Positions 18,638 through 26,704 of a stretch of DNA of 64,000 nt are shown in pieces. Within the stretch, counting starts at the first letter, position 1; each line of letters begins with the position of its first letter. Origin of the DNA: Mucilaginibacter sp. 14171R-50 (GTDB lineage Bacteria; Bacteroidota; Bacteroidia; Sphingobacteriales; Sphingobacteriaceae); NCBI RefSeq assembly GCF_010093045.1, contig NZ_CP048115.1, positions 3,658,001 to 3,722,000 of the forward strand, read 5' to 3'. A model generated the notes under the pieces. It saw only the letters and a list, made by a program, of their open reading frames with translations. It was not told the origin of the DNA and made no database searches. The position numbers were made by a program, and so were the translations under genes.

Positions 18638-18716
18638 CGAGTCATTAGGTCATTGAGTCATTACTCAATATTTATTTATTAAAACCACTCACCACTCACA
18701 ATTCATCACTTACTAA
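18638..18716. repeat. Intergenic word-repeat spacer C
   Basis: The spacer repeats the word GTCATTRRG three times and holds a perfect hairpin ATTGAGT (18652-18658) / ACTCAAT (18663-18669). A second word, CCACTCAC, is repeated in 18685-18710. Confidence 0.6.
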
Positions 18717-19391
18717 TTATTTCTTAGCCCTTCCGCCAAAAATAGTGCTGCCCAGGCGCACCATATTGCTGCCCTGCTCAATGGCTAACTTATAATCGGC
18801 CGACATACCCATCGATAGCGTATCAAACGCGTCATCCTTCCGGAAAAAGCTGGTTTTAATGCCATCAAAAAAGGTTTTTAGCTCGTAGTATTCTTCCTTT
18901 ATCTGTTTTTCGTTAGCGGTATTGGTGGCAATGCCCATTAACCCGCGTATGCGGATATTTTTCAGGGCCGCGTATTCTTCGCTGCGCAACAGCTCAATAG
19001 CCTCGTCAAAACCCAAACCAAACTTGGTTTCTTCGTCGGCAATGTAAATTTGCAGCAGGCAGTCAATAACGCGGTTGTTTTTTAATGCATGTTTATTTAT
19101 TTCCTGTAAAAGCTTCATGCTGTCTACAGATTGTATCATGCTGATGAATGGCGCAATGTATTTAACCTTATTGGTTTGCAGGTGGCCTATCAAATGCCAT
19201 TCAATATCCTGTGGCAATTGTTCCTGCTTTTCAACCAGCTCCTGCACGGTGTTCTCACCAAATAAGCGCTGCCCGGCATCATACGCCTCTTGCAGGTCGG
19301 CCACGGGTTTAGTTTTAGAAACTGCCAGCAGGGCAACATTTATATTGCCGGTTTCGTTATTTAGGCTTTTGATATTATCTGCAATGCTCAT
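18717..19391 (-). CDS. YggS/PLPBP family pyridoxal-phosphate homeostasis protein
   Basis: This 224-aa TIM-barrel protein binds PLP without being a known enzyme and helps balance vitamin B6 pools. The PLP lysine is K26 in LLAVSKTKP, followed by LFGENTVQEL and WHLIGHLQTNKVKYIAP, both family signatures, and GMSADYKLAIEQGSNMVRLG near the C-terminus. It is the first gene of a reverse-strand run and divergent from a lipoprotein gene 41 bp away. Confidence 0.93.
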   Translation of the reverse strand: MSIADNIKSLNNETGNINVALLAVSKTKPVADLQEAYDAGQRLFGENTVQELVEKQEQLPQDIEWHLIGHLQTNKVKYIAPFISMIQSVDSMKLLQEINKHALKNNRVIDCLLQIYIADEETKFGLGFDEAIELLRSEEYAALKNIRIRGLMGIATNTANEKQIKEEYYELKTFFDGIKTSFFRKDDAFDTLSMGMSADYKLAIEQGSNMVRLGSTIFGGRAKK

Positions 19392-19398
19392 TAATGCG

Positions 19399-19406
19399 TA
19401 ATTTTG
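19399..19406 (+). promoter_or_regulatory. -7 promoter box of the DUF4296 gene
   Basis: TAATTTTG lies upstream of the ATG at 19433 but downstream of the alternative ATG at 19394, supporting the shorter protein. No well-spaced -33 box was seen. Confidence 0.5.
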
Positions 19407-19432
19407 TTTTTATAACGCCGCTAAATTACAGA

Positions 19433-19903
19433 ATGCAAAAATATATAAGCTTGTTTTTTTCAGTATTGCTTGGTTTAACCGCCTGCCAAAGCAACCAGTT
19501 ACCCGAGGGCGTTATCAAAGAGCAGCAAATGATAAGCCTGTTAACAGATATACACCTAACCGACGGCGAGATATATATTGTACCGCAAATACCCGATAGC
19601 ATGTACAAATATGCCAGCGCCAAGTTTAACAATGTATTTAAAAAACACCATACTACTGATGCGGCTTTTAAAAAAAGCCTTAAATATTACACCACGCAGC
19701 CCGAGCAACTGCTGGATATGTATAATAAGATAGATGCTATCCTGAAAGCAAAATTAGATTCGACCAATAAAGCGGCAATTAAACCAAAACCCGAGGCGCC
19801 AGCCAAAACGCCGGATACGATAAAACGTGCAGATACCGCACGAACAGCAAACCCGCTACATCGTACAAAGGGTAATAAACACCTTCTAAAATCTGTTCAA
19901 TAA
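19433..19903 (+). CDS. DUF4296-type lipoprotein
   Basis: This 156-aa lipoprotein has a signal peptide with lipobox LTAC (cysteine near residue 18). The helical body LLTDIHLTDGEIYIVP and KHHTTDAAFKKSLKYYTTQPE matches DUF4296, a Bacteroidota-specific domain of unknown function. The C-terminus is a Lys/Pro/Thr-rich tail. The start at 19433 was chosen because it gives an intact signal peptide and follows the promoter box. Its stop overlaps the mutS2 start (TAATG). Confidence 0.8.
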   Translation: MQKYISLFFSVLLGLTACQSNQLPEGVIKEQQMISLLTDIHLTDGEIYIVPQIPDSMYKYASAKFNNVFKKHHTTDAAFKKSLKYYTTQPEQLLDMYNKIDAILKAKLDSTNKAAIKPKPEAPAKTPDTIKRADTARTANPLHRTKGNKHLLKSVQ

Positions 19904-22266
19904 TGCTATACCCCCAAAATAGCGCGGATAAACTTGGGTTTACCGAAGTAAAACAACTAATTAAGGCCCATTGCTTAAGCATAATGGGGCAGGAGATGGT
20001 AGATAAGATACAGGTGATGAGCAATTATGACCTGATAGCTAAATTTTTAAACCAGGCAAACGAGTTTAAAAATATCCTGCAAAATGATGCCGCGTTGCCC
20101 ATCAATAATTTTTTTGATATAAAATCGCTGGCCAATAAAGCCCGCATAGAAGGCTCTTTTTTATCTGAAGAGGAGTTTTTCCAGGTACAGGCGTCATTAA
20201 CCACGGTGTTTGCGGTTATAGCTTATTTTAACGAACGCGAAGGCCTTTACCCAAACCTGGAGGCTTTGTTTGAGCACCTGCCGATAGAAAAAGCTATCCT
20301 GAAAAAGATAGATGCCATTATTGACCCTAAGGGGAAGATACGCCATAACGCCTCGCGCGAGCTGATGGAGATCACTACAGGCATAGCCAAGGCCGAGCAG
20401 GAGGCGCGTAAAAAGATAGACCAGATATTTAAGGCTGCTACCGGCAACGGGTGGACGGCGGATGGCTCGTTAACCGTACGCGACGGGCGCCTTTGTATCC
20501 CGCTGCTTGCCGAAAACAAGCGGAAGGTTAAGGGATTTATTCATGATGAGTCGGCGTCCGGGCAAACGGTTTACCTTGAGCCCGAGGAGGTGTTCTCGCT
20601 CAATAACCGCATCCGCGACCTGGAATTTGACCGTCGCCGCGAGATCATTAAAATACTAACCACCTTAACCGACGACCTGAGGCCTTATGTGCCGCTGTTA
20701 TTATCATACCACGGACTGCTTACCAAGCTGGATTTTGTGCGCGCCAAGGCCTTGTTTGCCATTGATATCGACGCCGAAATGCCGAAGGTAGTGAACGAGG
20801 CACGGTTAAGGCTTATGAACGCCCGCCACCCGTTATTGTTCCTGAGCTTTAAAAAGGATCATAAAACCGTAGTACCGCTAAATGTAGGTATCGACGAAGG
20901 CACAAGGGTAATTGTAGTATCGGGGCCCAATGCCGGCGGAAAATCCGTTTGTATGAAAACCGTTGGCCTGCTGCAACTGATGGTACAGGCGGGTTTGCTG
21001 ATACCGGCAAGCGCCGATAGTGTAGCAGGCGTGTTTAAGCAGGTTTTTGTTGATATAGGCGATGACCAATCGATTGAAAGCGACCTAAGCACTTATAGTG
21101 CGCACCTATCGAAAATGAAGAAGTTTGTGGAGGATGCCAACGGTAAAACACTGATATTGATAGACGAGTTTGGCACCGGTACCGACCCGCAGTTTGGCGG
21201 GCCCATTGCCGAGGCCGTGCTAGAAGCGCTGAACCATAAAAAGGTTAGGGGTATGGTTACCACGCATTACTCTAACCTGAAGATATTTGCCAGTAACACC
21301 GAAGGGATAGAAAATGCCTCAATGCTGTTTAACAACACCGAAATGCTGCCCATGTATATGCTGGAAGTTGGCAAGCCAGGCAGCTCGTACGCTTTTGAAA
21401 TAGCCCAAAAAATAGGTTTGCCGCAAAACGTACTTAACCTGGCCAAAAACAAAATAAGCAGCGGCCAAAAAAAGGTTGATAGTTTGCTGGTTGACCTTGA
21501 ACGCGAAAAGAAGGAGATATTTGACACCAAATTAAAGCTGGATAAGCAGCAGCGCCGCGTGGATAGCCTGCTTGCCGAGAACGAAGAACTAAAAAGCTTT
21601 TTAGACGAAAACCGTAAAAGCCTGCTTAAAGAGGCCAAACAGGAAGCAAAGAACATCATCCTGAATGCCAATAAACTGGTTGAAAACACCATTGCCGAAA
21701 TCAAAAGCAGCAATGCCGATAAGGAAGTAACCAAAACCCTGCGCGATAACCTGAACGCCGAGGTGCAGCGTAATACCGTTAAACCCGACGTGGTTAAGGC
21801 AAAACCGGCGATTGATGAAGAAATAAAACCCGGCGACTGGGTTAAACTGATTGACGGGGATACTACCGGGCAGGTAATAGAACTGATAAAGGATAATGTG
21901 GTGATTGCCATGGGCGAACTGCGCACCGTGGTAAAAAAGAAACGTGTGGAAAAGGTAGCCAAATCTACTGTGCCTAAAGAGATAAGGCGCAGCGGAATAA
22001 GTCACACGGGTGATATTGCCAGCTTTAGCCCCGAAATAGATGTGCGCGGTATGCGTACCGAAGATGCGCTGTTCGCTATAGAAAAACTGTTCGACCGTGC
22101 GCTGATGATGGGTTTCGGTACCCTCAAAATTTTGCACGGTAAGGGGGATGGCATCCTGCGTAAAATGATACGGCAATATTTAAAAAAATACGACCAGGTT
22201 GACCGTATGGAAGACGAACACCCAGACCGGGGCGGGCAGGGCATTACTTATGTATATCTAAAATAG
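19903..22266 (+). CDS. mutS2: MutS2 (MutS-like ATPase with Smr endonuclease domain)
   Basis: MutS2 limits recombination and, in Bacillus, also rescues collided ribosomes. The 787-aa chain has the MutS core with Walker A GPNAGGKS near residue 341, the Walker B region LILIDEFGTGTDP near 415, a long coiled coil (about 530-650), a KOW-like segment and the C-terminal Smr domain (DVRGMRTEDALF, LKILHGKGDG). The N-terminal mismatch-recognition domain of MutS is absent, as expected. Translation is probably coupled to the preceding lipoprotein through the 1-base TAATG overlap. Confidence 0.95.
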   Translation: MLYPQNSADKLGFTEVKQLIKAHCLSIMGQEMVDKIQVMSNYDLIAKFLNQANEFKNILQNDAALPINNFFDIKSLANKARIEGSFLSEEEFFQVQASLTTVFAVIAYFNEREGLYPNLEALFEHLPIEKAILKKIDAIIDPKGKIRHNASRELMEITTGIAKAEQEARKKIDQIFKAATGNGWTADGSLTVRDGRLCIPLLAENKRKVKGFIHDESASGQTVYLEPEEVFSLNNRIRDLEFDRRREIIKILTTLTDDLRPYVPLLLSYHGLLTKLDFVRAKALFAIDIDAEMPKVVNEARLRLMNARHPLLFLSFKKDHKTVVPLNVGIDEGTRVIVVSGPNAGGKSVCMKTVGLLQLMVQAGLLIPASADSVAGVFKQVFVDIGDDQSIESDLSTYSAHLSKMKKFVEDANGKTLILIDEFGTGTDPQFGGPIAEAVLEALNHKKVRGMVTTHYSNLKIFASNTEGIENASMLFNNTEMLPMYMLEVGKPGSSYAFEIAQKIGLPQNVLNLAKNKISSGQKKVDSLLVDLEREKKEIFDTKLKLDKQQRRVDSLLAENEELKSFLDENRKSLLKEAKQEAKNIILNANKLVENTIAEIKSSNADKEVTKTLRDNLNAEVQRNTVKPDVVKAKPAIDEEIKPGDWVKLIDGDTTGQVIELIKDNVVIAMGELRTVVKKKRVEKVAKSTVPKEIRRSGISHTGDIASFSPEIDVRGMRTEDALFAIEKLFDRALMMGFGTLKILHGKGDGILRKMIRQYLKKYDQVDRMEDEHPDRGGQGITYVYLK

Positions 22267-22283
22267 TGATATAAGTTTAAACA

Positions 22284-22408
22284 GGGCCAGGTGCGATTCC
22301 CTCCCAACGGGAGGGTGCAGGGAGGGGTTTAATAAAGCGATGTACTACGCTAACTCCCCCTGCCACATCCAAGCCCTACACGCCCTCCCTTGGGAGGGAA
22401 TTGAAACA
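22284..22408. repeat. Compound palindrome R1 upstream of the DUF559 gene
   Basis: This ~125-bp unit carries two small hairpins, CCCTCCCaacGGGAGGG and CCCTCCCttGGGAGGG, at its ends. Between them GCAGGGAGGGGTT and its inverted partner (CTCCCCCTGC here) pair, so the whole folds as a branched cruciform. It ends about 10 bp before the DUF559 ATG. Confidence 0.85.
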
Positions 22409-22414
22409 ATATTG

Positions 22415-22843
22415 ATGGCTAAAATCATCCCATACAACCCAAATTTAAAAGTCTTGGCACGCAAGCTCAGAAAAGATATGACGTTTGGCGAGACACTGCT
22501 TTGGAATGAATTAAAAGAAGACAAGCTTTGGGGATTTGATTTTGATAGACAGCGTTGTTTGGATAATTACATTGTTGATTTCTATTGCAAAAAACTGATG
22601 CTTGCTATAGAAATTGATGGCATGTCGCACAATTATGAAGACGCTTTTAATAAAGATGAATTAAGGCAAAAAAGGTTGCAAACCTTTGGCATCACATTTA
22701 TTAGATTTAGCGAAGCTGACGTGAAACAAGATATGCAAAATGTAATTCGTGGCATTGAGGGTGTAATTTTAGAAATTATTAGAAAAGACCGATCGATTAA
22801 ACTTCCGAAAAGTTTTCCGCAAGAAGTTTTGAACGGCTTATAG
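22415..22843 (+). CDS. DUF559 (Vsr/PD-(D/E)XK-like) putative endonuclease
   Basis: This 142-aa protein belongs to DUF559, whose fold is that of the very-short-patch repair endonuclease. The likely catalytic residues are D55 (IVDFYCKK) and E66/D68 (AIEIDGMSH), with the conserved MTFGETLLWNELK and FDFDRQRCLDNYIVDF. The start at 22415 gives the usual family N-terminus (AKIIPYNPNLK); the ATG at 22340 lies inside repeat R1 and adds repeat-encoded residues. The gene is bracketed by ~125-bp palindromes, which suggests a mobile repeat unit rather than a repair operon. Activity is inferred. Confidence 0.85.
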   Translation: MAKIIPYNPNLKVLARKLRKDMTFGETLLWNELKEDKLWGFDFDRQRCLDNYIVDFYCKKLMLAIEIDGMSHNYEDAFNKDELRQKRLQTFGITFIRFSEADVKQDMQNVIRGIEGVILEIIRKDRSIKLPKSFPQEVLNGL

Positions 22844-22972
22844 CCAAGGGCACGTGAGATTCCCTCCCCTGGGAGGGTGTAGGGAGGGGTTATTGAAGCG
22901 ATAAAAAGTGTACTAACCCCTCCCTGCCACCACACGAGCCCTGCACACCCCTCCCAAGGGAAGGAATTGAAA
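22844..22972. repeat. Compound palindrome R2 downstream of the DUF559 gene
   Basis: This second copy follows the DUF559 stop directly: GATTCCCTCCCCTGGGAGGG, then AGGGAGGGGTTATTGAAGCG, a loop, TAACCCCTCCCTGCC, and a closing CCCCTCCCAAGGGAAGG. It matches R1 and R3 over nearly the whole unit. Confidence 0.85.
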
Positions 22973-22980
22973 AAAGAAAG

Positions 22981-23110
22981 CCGGGGGAGTGTGCGATTCC
23001 CTCCCAACGGGAGGGTGCAGGGAGGAGTTATTGAAGCAAAAAAAAAGCGTATAAACCCCTCCCTAAACAACACAAGCCCTGCGCACCCCTTGCGAATGGG
23101 AGAATTTTAA
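22981..23110. repeat. Compound palindrome R3 (solo copy)
   Basis: A third copy stands in tandem with R2, separated by about 8 bp. Its left half is almost identical to R1 (GTGCGATTCCCTCCCAACGG...). Its right half is more decayed (CACCCCTTGCGAATGGGAG), suggesting an older insertion. Confidence 0.8.
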
Positions 23111-23133
23111 CGAATTAAACGATACTATATACA

Positions 23134-24201
23134 ATGAAACGTATTTTATTTTGTCTGTTATTAGCATCCATCACCATTAGCTGCGGGGCGCAAACTATTA
23201 TTAAGTTTGATAATCAAAATATCAAATTTATGGGGCGTATCACGCTTACAGATAGCGCGGCACAACTCACCTGGACGGCATCATCCGTATTGATAAACTT
23301 TAATGGAACATCAGCGAAGGCCACTTTAAAGGATAATACCGGGATGGATAGGGTAACTGTGGTAGTCGATGGCAAGGTAATCAATACCACCATTCAGCCC
23401 GCTATAAACCCAACAGAATATACGCTTGTAAGCGGACTGCCAAAAGGCAAACACCGCTTAGAACTGTTTAAACGGACGGAGTATGACATGGGCACCTTAT
23501 CTTTTTACAGTTTTAATTTAGACGGGAAGATATTGCCGCCGCCAAATTTCGCGCATACGATGGAGTTTTACGGCAACTCTATTACCTGCGGCTATGCTAT
23601 TGAAGATACGGCAGGCAAAGACAGGGGCACAGCCGAATTTGAGAACGGTTATAAAAGCTACGCTAATATTACCGCGCGCCATTTTAACGCTTATTATCAT
23701 TCCATATCAAAAAGCGGCATTGGAGTGGTTATCAGCTGGTTTAATTATGTAATGCCGGATATATATGACCGTGTGACCGCAAATGATTCTACGAAAAAAT
23801 GGAATTTTAAGAAGTATACGCCCCAACTGGTGGTGGTAAACCTGTTCCAAAACGACTCATGGTTAGCGACGAATAAGGATCATCCAGAATTTAAAAGGTT
23901 ATTTGGCACAAAGCCGCCTACACCAGCGTATATAATCGATCATTACCAAAAGTTTATAGCATCTATCCGCAGCAAATACCCCAAAGCAAAGATCATATGT
24001 GCCTTAGGTGCAATGGATGCGACCAAACCTGGTTCGGCCTGGCCGGGATATATCGAAAAGGCGGTAGCAGGCTTGCATGATAAAGCGATATACACGCATT
24101 TTTTTCCCTATAAGAACACTCCGGGTCACCCGAGCGCCGATGAGCAGCAGGCAATGGCCGATGACCTGATAGGGTTTATCGAAAAGACTTTTAAATGGTA
24201 A
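23134..24201 (+). CDS. SGNH/GDSL esterase, CE2-like
   Basis: This 355-aa secreted or lipid-anchored protein (signal peptide MKRILFCLLLASITISC) has an N-terminal jelly-roll region (residues 25-135) and a C-terminal SGNH hydrolase domain, the layout of carbohydrate esterase family 2. The nucleophile serine is S149 in FYGNSITCGYA, and the Asp/His pair is expected in the C-terminal PGHPSADEQQ region. It probably removes acetyl groups from polysaccharide. It stands alone, so the polysaccharide cannot be inferred from context. Confidence 0.85.
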   Translation: MKRILFCLLLASITISCGAQTIIKFDNQNIKFMGRITLTDSAAQLTWTASSVLINFNGTSAKATLKDNTGMDRVTVVVDGKVINTTIQPAINPTEYTLVSGLPKGKHRLELFKRTEYDMGTLSFYSFNLDGKILPPPNFAHTMEFYGNSITCGYAIEDTAGKDRGTAEFENGYKSYANITARHFNAYYHSISKSGIGVVISWFNYVMPDIYDRVTANDSTKKWNFKKYTPQLVVVNLFQNDSWLATNKDHPEFKRLFGTKPPTPAYIIDHYQKFIASIRSKYPKAKIICALGAMDATKPGSAWPGYIEKAVAGLHDKAIYTHFFPYKNTPGHPSADEQQAMADDLIGFIEKTFKW

Positions 24202-24281
24202 TGGTGAATAGTGAGCGGTGAATGGTGAGTAGTTGGGATATCAACCTTCCACCATTCTCTACTCACCATTCTCTACTCACC
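24198..24281. repeat. Intergenic word-repeat hairpin D
   Basis: The left arm (24198-24233) repeats the word GGTGAATRGTGAG and the right arm (24249-24281) is its inverted, internally repeated copy (ACTCACCATTCTCT twice). It lies between convergent genes and could act as a bidirectional terminator-like structure, but without a T-run. Confidence 0.75.
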
Positions 24282-24284
24282 CCA

Positions 24285-24842
24285 TCACTCCCCAACCTTT
24301 TGCTGATCCGGTAGTTCGCCGTAGCCGGCAACGTCTCCATCGGCATTAGTGCCCGAAGTATCCCCGTCGTTATCGGCGGTACCTTCCTGGTAGCTTTGCT
24401 GCGATTGGTTGCGGTTATCCGCTGTATCGTTGTTACTTTCCTCGCCCTCCTTTGCCGGTCCCTCGTTTTCACTGTCAGACTGCCCGGTTGGTACAGCACC
24501 TGTAGATTCGGTATAATTTGACTGCCCTAACTGATTGGGATCTTTAAAATTATTGTTCTCAGGGTGTTCTTCAGATGGTTCGGTGCGCTTGAAATAGTCA
24601 TTGCTATATCCTGCGTTTTGCGATGGATTATTGCCATCGTCGCCCGCGGGGGTGTTGCTATTTTCGCCAAAGCGGTCGCCACCCGCGCCGTTGGCTTCCA
24701 TACCAGATTCGTTGCCGGTTTTTTCTTCACTGCCAAACATAAAGGCGGTGCGGCGCAGGTCCTTTTCTTCCAGGTTATCGTCATCCTCTACGCGGTAAGC
24801 ACGTGGTTTATCCTGTTCGTTGTTATCATTATATGCTATCAT
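24285..24842 (-). CDS. Intrinsically disordered acidic protein
   Basis: This 185-aa protein is almost free of hydrophobic residues and rich in Asn, Asp, Glu, Gly, Ser and Gln, with no signal peptide, membrane segment or cysteine. Only the first 40 residues (ending RRTAFMFGSEEK) look as if they could fold. It starts and ends cleanly between a word repeat and an AT-rich spacer, and overlapping frames on both strands are shadows. It resembles hydrophilic stress-type proteins, but no family was recognised and no function can be given. Confidence 0.65.
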   Translation of the reverse strand: MIAYNDNNEQDKPRAYRVEDDDNLEEKDLRRTAFMFGSEEKTGNESGMEANGAGGDRFGENSNTPAGDDGNNPSQNAGYSNDYFKRTEPSEEHPENNNFKDPNQLGQSNYTESTGAVPTGQSDSENEGPAKEGEESNNDTADNRNQSQQSYQEGTADNDGDTSGTNADGDVAGYGELPDQQKVGE

Positions 24843-25233
24843 GATGTTTATAAATTGATGTATATAATAAAGGTTTGAGATATTTAATTGTTTGAATAGA
24901 TCTTACCGTTGCGTTCCTTTTCTTCTTCGCGCACAAAAGTGTTTTATATATGAATAGCGTTCACAAAACGCAAGATCACTAAAAAATCATAAATAACTTA
25001 TTGCCAATATATTAAAAGTATTTAATGAACTTTTACTACAGATTATAGCGTTTTTATGAAAAATGTAATACATTGATTGTCAAATATTCACGAATGTTCA
25101 CGGTGTTCACGTGCGCCGAACGTGAACACCTGAATATAGGCAAATCGTCGGAAAAAAATATTATGCTTGCATAGTAATTTCACTGGCATGCGTCAGGCAA
25201 AATGTCTAATTTTACCGCAACCAATTATAAAGC
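24843..25233. other. 390-bp AT-rich spacer upstream of scoA
   Basis: No gene is supported. The left part should hold the promoter of the disordered-protein gene, but no perfect TAnnTTTG box was seen. The right part contains a strong inverted repeat at 25102-25130 and a near-consensus -7 box, TAATTTTA, close to 25208-25215 in front of scoA. Confidence 0.45.
25102..25130. promoter_or_regulatory. Perfect inverted repeat, candidate operator upstream of scoA
   Basis: GGTGTTCACGT and ACGTGAACACC pair perfectly over 11 bp around GCGCCGA. The half-site TTCACG is repeated twice more just to the left (25087-25092 and 25097-25102), and outer ATATTCA/TGAATAT arms flank the whole. It lies about 105 bp before scoA. 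It may be a regulator site or an RNA hairpin. Confidence 0.45.
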
Positions 25234-25935
25234 ATGAATAAAGTAGTGAGCGGGGCCGATGAGGCCATACGCGATATTGAAGACGGCATGACCCTGATGT
25301 TGGGTGGATTTGGCATGTGCGGCCTGCCCGAGAAAAGCATATCAGCCCTTGTAAAAAAAGGGGTAAAGGACCTTACCTGTATATCTAACAACGCCGGCGT
25401 TGATGACTTTGGCATCGGTTTGCTGTTGCATAAGCGCCAGGTAAAAAAAATGATATCATCGTATGTAGGCGAAAACGCGGAGTTTGAACGCCAGCTGTTA
25501 AGCGGCGAACTGGAGGTGGAACTGATACCGCAGGGAACTTTAGCTACCCGCTGCATGGCCGCGGGTTATGGTATGCCCGCCATTTTTACCCCGGCAGGCA
25601 TAGGTACCGAAGTAGCCATTGGTAAAGAAGTGCGTAATTTTAACGGTAAGGATTACCTGATGGAAATGGCTTTTGAAGCCGATTTTGCCATTGTTAAAGC
25701 GTGGAAAGGGGATAAGCTGGGGAACCTGGTTTACCGCTCAACTGCACGCAATTTTAACCCGGTAATGGCTATGGCCGGTAAGGTTACCATTGCCGAAGTT
25801 GAAGAGCTGGTTGAGCCCGGCGAACTTGACCCGGACAACATACATACCCCGGGCATTTACGTGCACCGAATTTTCCAGGGCGAGAATTACGAGAAAAGGA
25901 TAGAACAAAGGACGGTGAGGAAGAGAGAAATATAA
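25234..25935 (+). CDS. scoA: 3-oxoacid CoA-transferase subunit A
   Basis: Together with subunit B it transfers CoA from succinyl-CoA to acetoacetate or a related 3-oxoacid. The 233-aa chain has the CoA-transferase signature [12 protein letters not shown] near residue 27, [15 protein letters not shown] near 55, [22 protein letters not shown] and [22 protein letters not shown]. The partner gene is downstream, but the normally tight junction is broken by a 109-bp spacer filled with a dispersed palindrome. Substrate preference cannot be read from sequence. Confidence 0.93.
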   Translation: MNKVVSGADEAIRDIEDGMTLMLGGFGMCGLPEKSISALVKKGVKDLTCISNNAGVDDFGIGLLLHKRQVKKMISSYVGENAEFERQLLSGELEVELIPQGTLATRCMAAGYGMPAIFTPAGIGTEVAIGKEVRNFNGKDYLMEMAFEADFAIVKAWKGDKLGNLVYRSTARNFNPVMAMAGKVTIAEVEELVEPGELDPDNIHTPGIYVHRIFQGENYEKRIEQRTVRKREI

Positions 25936-25940
25936 ACCAC

Positions 25941-26030
25941 ACTTCATCGCGAGGTACGAAGCAATCTTTCGATAGAAAAACCGGCGATATGTAATTTGAA
26001 GATTGCCACGCTCTCGCTCTCAATGACGGG
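25941..26030. repeat. Dispersed palindromic repeat, copy 2 (between scoA and scoB)
   Basis: The left arm (25942-25969) ends CGAAGCAATCTTT and the right arm (25998-26029), read in reverse complement, is CGTCATTGAGAGCGAG...GCAATCTT. The core GCGAGGTACGAAGCAATC is identical to that at 6688-6705. Confidence 0.8.
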
Positions 26031-26044
26031 TTAATAAAAAAGAT

Positions 26045-26701
26045 ATGTTAGATAAAACAGGAATAGCAAAGCGCATTGCCAAAGAAATAAAGGACGGGTT
26101 TTATGTAAACCTGGGGATAGGCATCCCAACACTGGTAGCCAATTATATACCCGATGATATGGACGTTATCCTACAATCCGAAAACGGGTTGCTGGGTATG
26201 GGCCCGTTCCCTTATGAGGGCGAAGAAGACGCCGATGCCATCAACGCGGGTAAACAAACCATCACCATGTTGCCGGGCTCTGCCGTGTTTGATTCGGCCA
26301 TGAGCTTTGGGATGATCCGGGCAAAAAAAGTAAACTTGACGATTCTGGGCGCCATGGAGGTTTCAGAAAACGGCGACATTGCCAGTTGGAAAATCCCGGG
26401 CAAAATGGTGAAAGGTATGGGCGGCGCGATGGACCTGGTGGCATCGGCAGAGAACATCATTGTAGCCATGCAGCACGTAAATAAAGCAGGCGAATCGAAG
26501 CTGTTGCCGAGTTGCACTTTGCCGCTAACCGGCATCAACTGCGTTAAAAAAATAGTGACCGAACTGGCGGTGATGGATGTATTACCCGAGGGTGGCTTTA
26601 AATTACTGGAGCGCGCGCCCGGTGTTACCATCGACGAGATCAAAGCGGCAACAGCGGGTAAACTGATCATTGAAGGCGAGATACCGGAGATGGTGATATG
26701 A
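26045..26701 (+). CDS. scoB: 3-oxoacid CoA-transferase subunit B
   Basis: Subunit B carries the catalytic glutamate that forms the enzyme-CoA thioester, visible as E46 in QSENGLLGMGP. GIGIPTLVANY near residue 24, the GSAVFDSAMSFGMIR stretch and LTGINCVKKIVTELAVMDV are typical. Length (218 aa) is standard. It ends 3 bp before the convergent sigma-factor stop, so any terminator must lie within coding sequence. Confidence 0.93.
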   Translation: MLDKTGIAKRIAKEIKDGFYVNLGIGIPTLVANYIPDDMDVILQSENGLLGMGPFPYEGEEDADAINAGKQTITMLPGSAVFDSAMSFGMIRAKKVNLTILGAMEVSENGDIASWKIPGKMVKGMGGAMDLVASAENIIVAMQHVNKAGESKLLPSCTLPLTGINCVKKIVTELAVMDVLPEGGFKLLERAPGVTIDEIKAATAGKLIIEGEIPEMVI

Positions 26702-26704
26702 GTA

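Noticed and set aside
22340..22414. Upstream ATG at 22340 for the DUF559 gene
   Set aside because: It encodes repeat R1, not the family N-terminus; the ATG at 22415 matches the family.
22633..23073. Reverse-strand open frame of 146 codons across the palindromes
   Set aside because: It overlaps the DUF559 gene and repeat units R2 and R3; the translation is repeat text with no domain.
24527..24878. Overlapping long frames on both strands at the disordered-protein gene
   Set aside because: They arise from its biased composition and lack any recognisable domain or start context.
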